Part shown: piece after piece, positions 10,839-19,800 of the stretch
Numbering within the stretch: position 1 is the first letter of the stretch
Layout: every line of letters begins with the position of its first letter
Source of the DNA: Liolophura sinensis
Lineage: Eukaryota; Mollusca; Polyplacophora; Chitonida; Chitonidae
DNA length: 64,000 nt
Assembly: GCF_032854445.1 (NCBI RefSeq)
Contig: NC_088302.1
Span: forward strand, 16,365,338 to 16,429,337
Direction of reading: 5' to 3'
Notes under the pieces: model-generated
What the model was told of the DNA's origin: nothing
The model's input: only the letters and a program-made list of their open reading frames with translations
Databases searched by the model: none
Position numbers and translations under genes: made by a program

Positions 10839-13800
10839 ATATATAAGGCTCTATTTATCTTGGTAATCGGATTGGGTAGGAGGTTAAATATATAAGCCAA
10901 CAGTCTAATCAAACTTTACATACAAATCCGGTTTAAACGTTTTACTTTAGCCGTTTACTTTGGGGTTTTGTGTTTGACCTTTTCGATCGTGGCGTGGTTC
11001 GAATGAGATGGGTTTTTTTTAGCAATGTACTTTGTTACGAATCAGATGATTTCAGAAGACTTCGACCTAAAGCTTGCATATAACAGTTCATACCATTACT
11101 TATAAAACTTTGAGCATAAGGTTTTGCGCTCATGTGGGTGGATGGACTCGCAACTGCGGGTGTGTAAAGCACTAATAATTCTAATAATAGTGATTTACTT
11201 GTTGCAAATGTTATGTGTTTTTGCTGTGGTGGTAAAAGATTGCGATATGGTATTGTCTAAGCGATTGTTTTTTTTCTGCATCGTTTGCAAATAAGCATGA
11301 ATACTACGTGACCGCAGATTCAGTGCTTTGTATATCATGAGAATAGCCAGTGAGAATTTCTCTTTTCCCAGGGTTAGTAGAGCTAGAGTTCAAATCCAAC
11401 CGAATAAACCACGGGCCGTTATACCTGAGTTACCATCGCTTCGATGTTGTCATGATGGATTTCACTTATCGCACATCCAGTGCAAAGGGGTAGATGGAAG
11501 GAAATGCTACAGGAAAACACCACCAATCCTCTGATTTGTATATGTGAAACAAATCTCATAAAATATCATTTTTGGGGATGAAACTTACCCATTGCAAGTA
11601 GGATAACACCTTCATCTTAGTCATCAACAAAATATTTACAAGATATCTCCGCACCAGTCAATATAAGTGGATACCCGCTGAGAGAAGCAATCATTTAATG
11701 TCTCCTCTGATTCTGTCCATGAACCAGTCATCGTGCGTACGCGCTGAGATTCAGTGATTCCCCTGATTCTGTCAGTCGTTCAGTCATCTTCACCAGAGCT
11801 TACGAATGACGTGAGTACGCGCGGAGATTCAGTGATTCCCCTGATTCTGTCGGTCGTTCAGTCATCTTCACTTGAGCTTTCGAATAACGTGAGTACACGC
11901 GGAGATTCAGTGATTCCCCTGATTATTTCGGTCGTTCAGTCATCTTCACCAGAGCTTACGAATAACGTTAGTACGCGCGGAGATTCAGTGATTCCCCTGA
12001 TTCTGTCAGTCGTTCAGTCATCTTCACCAGAGCTTACGAATAACGTTAGTACGCGCGGAGATTCAGTGATTCCCCTGATTATTTCGGTCGTTCAGTCATC
12101 TTCACCAGAGCTTACGAATGACGTGAATACGCGCGGAGATTCAGTGATTCCCCTGATTCTGTCAGTCGTTCAGTCATCTTCCCCAGTGCTTACGAATAAC
12201 GTTAGTACGCGCGGAGATTCAGTGATTCCCCTGATTCTGTCAGTCGTTCAGTCATCTTCGCCACGGCTTACGAATAACGTTAGTACGCACGGAGATTCAG
12301 TGATTCCCCTGATTATTTCGGTCGTTCAGTCATCTTCGCCAGAGCTTACGAATGACGTGAATACGCGCGGAGATTCAGTGAATCCCCTGATTCTGTCATT
12401 CGTTCAGTCATCTTCGCCAGTGATCACGAATAACGTGAGTACGCACGGAGATTCAGTGATTCCCCTGATTATTTCGGTCGTTCAGTCATCTTCGTCAGTG
12501 CTTTCGAATAACGTTAGTACGCGCGGAGATTCAGTGACTCCCCCGATTCTGTCGGTCGTTCAGTCATCTTCGCCACGGCTTACGAATAACGTTAGTACGC
12601 ACGGAGATTCAGTGATTCCCTTGATTCTGTCAGTCGTTCAGTCATCTTCACCAGAGCTTACGAATAACGTGAGTACGCGCTGAGATTCAGTGATTCCCCT
12701 GATTCTGTCAGTCGTTCAGTCATCTTCGCCACGGCTTACGAATAACGTGAGTACGCACGGAGATTCAGTGATTCCCCTGATTCTGTCAGTCGTTCAGTCA
12801 TCTTCGCCAGCGCTTATGAAAGAAGCAAAATCTCATTGAGATAATCAATCATTTGATGTTTCCTGTGATTCTGTCAGTCGTTCAATCAACTTCCAGCGCT
12901 TACGAAAGACAAGCGTTGTCACTTGCCCCACCCGCCCCCCCCCCCCTCCTCCCCATCTCTGAAGACCGCAAGTCTCTTCCCGGGGGATAACAAGGGCTCT
13001 CTTCTTGTTACAGAGCCGTTAATAATGGATACCGATCCCACACTAGTATTGTAACGCTTTTCCTTCCTTTAAGTATGTTGTCATTGAATATCTATATAGT
13101 TAAACACTTTCTACCTTACCTGTAGTCTAGAGCTGGGGAGAGGTGGGGGGGGGGGATGCAAAATGGATTAAATTAGTGTGGCATTGCCATAAAACTCAAA
13201 GTAAAATAAATTTTAATAGATGCATATAAATGAATATAAACAAGGGCTATCGTGCAAATTGAATACGTCTACATTGCCTTGTGAGGGAAACTCTTATAAC
13301 CTACTTCATATATATACTACACTACATGTCAATTTCTTTTACTCCATTGTGTTCGACAAATTTCCTTGTTGAGCTCAATGTACATGTTTACTTTAAGTTA
13401 ATGACGAATGCATCCAAACAGCAGAGATAAAAATAGGTTAGTTGAATACGCTGTCAGCCGTAAGTTTACTTAGTATACTATATACAGACATGTATCTATC
13501 CCATTCTTAGCTGCTGTGGCCATCTCTCCTAACACGCATTAAGCGACCTTGTCCTTACACATACTTTACATGTCCCTACATTACACGTATTGCCACTCAA
13601 GCATATATGAGCGCGAGAGCATGACATTGTCTATGTGTCTATGTGCGTGGCTCTCGTTTAACAAGAAAATAATGCTGGAATGAGTTATGGGTCAGCCGAT
13701 TACGCGCTGATCTGCATCTATAGTCGGGTATATATCAACGCTAATAGCAATGGGTATGTGCCCGTTTTACGTCGCTCTGCTATAGGAAGGGATTAATGGG

Positions 13801-16800
13801 GCGGTGTGGTATGGTCATCAGATTACGTGTTTATCAACGGGTGACTATTATATAAGCTGTCCCCGTCACATCTGTAGTCACTGTAGTATATATCAGCGCT
13901 AATGACAATGGGTATTCGTTCGTTTTACAGGGCTCTCCTGTAGAAGGGGATTAAGGGGGCGGTGGGGTATATGGTCAGCAGCTTATACGTGTTAATCTAC
14001 AGGTGGCAAAGTGGGTAAATTCACTATGGCGGGCTCGTATATCAAAACAAACAGAATCAACACTGATGGGTAACTGTGTGTGATAGGTAAGTCTGAATAC
14101 TCTACGCTGAAATTACCTGTTCAACGTATGGTACATTTATTCAGTGTCAGTGATGGAAAAAATAGAAGATTTGACCCAGGATTGTATATCTCGAATGTCA
14201 GCCAATCAAAATCGATTCCGTTTCCCTTTGAGAGTCTTATAAGCGCGGAGAAAGTCTTTTCATGGGAGGGAAAGATCTGTAGTGTTTTGTACTGTTAAAA
14301 AAAGGACTCCGTCTTTATTCTGAGAAAGATGTTTGCGCCAGAGAAGTAGAAGTATTAAAAAAACAAAGAAGCTAGAGAGAGAGAGAAAAAAAATAACATT
14401 ACAAAGATGTTTTTGTTTTCATTATAAAATATGTAATTTTCCCTTGTAGTTTATTTACTTGTGTATTCCCTTTTCAACTGTTCGTTATTGTATGGATTTG
14501 TAACTGAAACGATCGTTCTTGCTACAAGCTACATAGTTGGACTGTGAAATAGTATTCCAAGATCCTCTTCCTGGCTATCGTAGTTTTTCACCTTCACGAC
14601 TGGCATTTTTCGCCACTGGGATAGATAAATGATGTCTACATGTTCACCGTAATGTGCCCATGGTTTAAACTTCTGCGCCCGGTTGTTCAAAATTGTATCC
14701 AGACTGAACTACCAAATTTAACTTTAAGCCAAGTCTTCAGTTTTGTACTTGGTCCTAAAATAATTGTGCAACAGTACATTAAACATGCTAGAAAAAAGAA
14801 ATTGTTTCCGTTCCAGAGTGTTTAAGTGTGTGATCAGTGTTGGCAAGTCAAAAAAGCAATGAGCTAAGTGTGTATCAATCTATAAGATGCATACCAGAAA
14901 ATAGAACATCGTTGAGTTTCGGAGCATTTAAGTTCGCGATAAGTGTTTGGGAAATTCCGACGATACTGGTCTACGTATTCTTCAAATATACTTTGTTCCT
15001 ATCTCCATGACTTAACTTAGGAGGAAAAATGAAAGTGAAACTAGAGTTCTACTTCTTCAATATGGCCATATATGTTAACGGTCACCCTCTTTGTGATTTG
15101 TTTGCAATTCAATGGTTAGGAAGTATTTTTCGGAAAAGGTTCACAGCCTCTCTATACAAAAGATCACATGTTACATATTAAACATTGGTCATGGACCTAC
15201 TTGTGTTAATGTCTGCTTGAATACAGTGTAATGTGAATGGCCGCAAAAAGTCATCTCACACAGCAAATTCACATTTCACTGGAGTCTGAATGGGCTAATG
15301 TTAAATGTCAACCCATTTACTTCACGAATTATCTCCTTAAACTATACAGGTTTTAGACCGTGGTGACAGAAGACTTGTGAAATTTGCTTCGCAACCTTTT
15401 CAACATCCAGACCTAATAATGGGCTATAAGTCTACTACTTTTCCAGCCCAGTGGTGAGTGGATTCCAGTTAAACTTAGCACTGCAGCATTTGTGAAAGCC
15501 TACTGCATGCACAGCTGAAAGAGCCGTTCGGTCAGGGTTGGGGTGTGTGCTTAGTCGGTGCTTCAATTCTGAGTCGGGTACATCAGGATCCTTTGGCATT
15601 GTTTTCATGTGAATTACATGTTTATTACAAGTGATGAATAAAAAGTATTTTGAGTACTTCTAGACCAGTGATGTACAACGTCCTTCACATGAACAACTAC
15701 CGCACTAACATCGCCGCTCTAGTTATACTCTCCAAGCTGTAGCCTTTTTGTATTATATTTAGAATTTAAAGCTGAAGCAGCAATATAAATACGTTGCCAT
15801 TCGTTGCGAGAAAAACGGAACACAGTTAAAGAAGCAAAAGACTCAAGCAAAAAAACACCGGCTAAAGAACGAGCAAAAGCTGAAAAATGACGTCGAAACT
15901 TCGAACTATCAGCTGAATGACTTATTGATTGTACGAGTTGAGCTGACTTGTTTCAGACGGCAAATCTTGGCAGGGATTATCTTTAACGGATTATGGTAGA
16001 CACTATATAATTACCACTGTTTATCCTAATCCCCAGTTTCCCAACCTGCTACAATGGTGGTGACTGTCATACGATATTACCCGATAGGTGACAACGTGTA
16101 CAGAGGTACACGGGCTATTACATCCAAACTAATTTATACCCTGCAGCTCACCCAGCAGGAGTTTCACGCATTTTCTCGCTAGATCACCACTATTCCGCCA
16201 ATGATCGAACCATATTCACGCGTGGGCGATTTTGATCTCTTAATGAGAACATAATGTTTTTTCGACGTCGCCTTTTAAATATCCAGAAAGACATTCCAAA
16301 ATAATGCGTAGCTCTTCATACCTTTAAATGTAGGCGGCACGTTTCCCAATACACCTTTGGGTGGGCATGAGGACTATTCCCGTACGATACCTGGTGTGCT
16401 ACAGATTATCACGTATAATCCGAAATACTTACTGAGCTAAATGAGCAGGTGTCTAATGATTTGTATTGCATAAGCATGCCATGTTACAACATGTAGCAAA
16501 ATTCAAACGCTGACGTATGATCTCGGCTGTGGCATACTCTGTTATCAGTAAATGACCTAAAATTTCACCCGTGACTAAACTGCAAAATTTTGCCTCTCTC
16601 TGAGAGTGTTATTGTCCTTGGAAAGATTTTTGAGGTTTGTTTACAAGGTACCGGTATGGGGATATCTCACCAGAAAATGAAAGTTTCAGCATCAACATTA
16701 GATATTATTTGTCTCTAAAAATGCAATTTTTGGGCGAATTTGGGTTATTTACCGTGCATGCATTACGCACAGACGCAGTAAGATATCACACGTAACAAGA

Positions 16801-19800
16801 CTTGTCATTCGTAAAGCTGCATAACCAGGGCGAAGCATGCAGCTCGTAGCTATATACATTTAGAAGGCTGCATTATTTAAACCATATGAATATGAAATAC
16901 AAGGGTCTGCAACATGAAAAATGAAACCAGACCAATGACCAGACCAGGCCGGCAAATGGTGGCACGTAACCGATGAAATCCGGTGTCAGTTTACCCTTGT
17001 TAGGGGTTTATTCTTACAGTTCACGTAAATGATGAAAATGTAGCAACTCCTACACCCTCTAGTTCCATGGCTAAAGCGGCCAAGCTTAAACAAGCCTATT
17101 ATAAAATCCGAGTGCCAGAAGACACACATTTTATAGGGTTTTTACTTGAGAAAAACAAACTAATTAAGTGCGCCAAAGTCAAATCATTCAAGAAATCGGT
17201 GAATATAAAATTTCATCACCACGATCAGATTACGCTAGTGCACAACGACAAGCGTGAAAGTCAATAGTACCTAGGGCATTAATTATCAGGGACATTGCAT
17301 ATCGGTTTAGCAACATGAAAATATTTCCAAACATCACTATTTATGCTAAGATAGGAAGAAATGACAAATTAATGCTTAAACACGAAAAAATGGATATTTA
17401 TAGATTGGTGTAGAATTGCCTACGATCATGTCACGTAACATGAGTCAGAATAGAAATGCCCAAATACCCATGGGTCAGTGTAGAATTGCCCAGGGTACCC
17501 ATAGGTCAGTGTAGAATTGCCCAGGGTACCCATTGGCCAGTGCAGAATTGTCCGAGTACCCATGGTCAAAGAAGAATTACCCGAGTACCCATGGGTCCAT
17601 GTAGAAAAACAAGAAAACTCTTTAAGGATCAAATCTCTAACGCGCAACCATAAGCGTTTCTCTAATACACATAGATGAATGAATGCCGAAACTTTTCAAG
17701 ACATCAAATCTGAAATTTTGGTCATATAAACACTATCTTTCAAACATGCCAGTTCAGTGGAGACTTCTAATTCTCAATGATGAACTCAAAGTGCAATTGC
17801 AATGGCGAGCAAGGGCAGACTTTCAAGATCAAGGTGTTCTGCAGTACCATTCAATAACGAGAAGAAGGCCTTTGCCTTTGTCATTTGTAAACACCCTCCA
17901 TGCGGGACTTGCATAACAGCCAACACATTGCCTTGAGGAGGACATGTGAGATTCCTTAGGGATTAAAATACAGTAATTCAGATTCCCTCCAGGTTTTTGT
18001 TGCACCACACAATAGTACGATGGGGCGAGGATTCGTAGCGGACAGAGCACGGCCATGCAATTAAAACACAAAGACATATACTAGACAACTTGGAGTCTAG
18101 AACCAGAGCAGCGACGACAGCGTGATAACTGGGAAATGGTCACTTGTAACCAGTGAAATACGGCCTCCTGTCAGTTTACCTAGGTTAGGGTTTTACTCTA
18201 ACTGATCATGTAAATACACAGGCAAATTGCACACCTCCAGCACCATGGCGTGTGGAAATACAGTGATGTTAATTGCAATTTATTAGACGTCACTGATCTA
18301 TGTTCCTAACATACGTATTCGTGCAAGTCCATGTCTAAATAGGTTAATGGTTTTGTCTTAATTATACGGTACACTATATGTATTTTTTTGTGGCGCAAAA
18401 CGATTGCACTACATCAATTTAGTGGGTCGAGCGACTAACCACATCATAATAATATGTCCAAGCAACACATTACGTCTAAATACTTTTTTCCTTCATCTAT
18501 CTATCAATGGACGACTTCAGTTAGCCTTTAAATTTTTCACGTCGAAACAGACATTCGGATAACAGACGTCAATCAATAAGGAGGTTTCAGGTCAATAATC
18601 ACAAGGCCAACTCCTAAAACGACGTATAACACAAACCACCAGAGAACCACCAGAAAGTATATAAAGTATGAAACTAGGACGGGATCATACAAATGGAAGA
18701 ATATATAGAATAAAATAATAGAATATAAGTTTTTGAAACTTAGTGCCAAGAAAACATCCGTATTATATTTATGCATATCACCTCTCTACATGCTTCAACC
18801 AGAACATATTGTCTTTACAAAATGCCTGTGTGGAACAAAACAAGGTATCCGAATCTTACCTGTGAATGTGCTCTAAAATATCATGTCTTTACACAATATA
18901 TGCATCTTAACTCTCAAAATGCACCCCTTCCAAAACATCGCGTCTTTACAGGGCGTCTGCACTTTACGTTCCAACGTGCTCAAAATTCATGTCTTTAGAG
19001 AATGGTCTGCACCTTGCCTTTCACCATACCCAAAACATCATGTCTTTACAGAGCGTCTGCACTTTAACCTTCTTGTCTACAGTCTGTCTGCGCCTTATCT
19101 CCTCAAAACTTCACGTCTTCAAAAGAATATCTGCACCTTACCCTCCACCACCCCCAAACATCGCGTCTTCACAGAATATCTGCACCTTACCCTCCACCAC
19201 CCCCAAACATCGCGTCTTCAAAGAATATCTGCACCTAACCCTTCCCACCCACAAATATCGTGTCTTCAATGAATATCTGCACTTTACCCTCCCCCACCTC
19301 CAAACATCACGTCTTCACAGAATATCTGCACCTTACCCTCCCCCACCCCCAAATATCGCGTCTTCACAGAATATCTTCACCTTACCCATCTCCCCCGCCC
19401 CCACTCCCCCCACCCCCCCGGAAAAACATCGTGACTTCACAGAATATCTGTACCTTATCCCCTCCCAATCCCCCAAAACAAACGTCGTCTTTGCACAGAA
19501 TGTCTGCACCTTACCTCTCAACGTGCAGAAAAACATAGTGTCTTTACATAATGTCTGTCCCTCACCTTCTCCGTGTACCGGCAAATGACTGGCTCTAGTC
19601 CAGAGTATTCCACACATCATAGCGACAATTTGCCACTAGGTATGTCAGTAGACCCTTATCCACTCACCCAGCCATCGCCCTATCTTCTGGCCACCTTCAG
19701 GAAGATATGACCGTTAGCGAACTCAAAGATAGCATTTCGTGATGGGTAAGCAAGGTCTGGATCAGCGGTCTCCAGTAGTCGTGTAACCAACAGACAATGG

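Noticed and set aside
10607-10912. IYIYIY-rich protein frames (also 23706-23999, 37516-37842)
   Set aside because: Translation of (TA)n microsatellites.
11754-12683. 309-codon frame as a real repeat protein gene
   Set aside because: It is a product of a 78-bp satellite unit, antisense in an intron, with no start context, splice signals or known family. Kept only as a finding.
17067-17267. 66-codon lysine-rich plus-strand frame
   Set aside because: Starts inside a family C repeat at its conserved ccatgg and has no counterpart in other copies.
18883-19588. Proline-rich protein of 129-199 codons
   Set aside because: Overlapping frames through a C-rich 50-bp minisatellite, with all frames similarly open.
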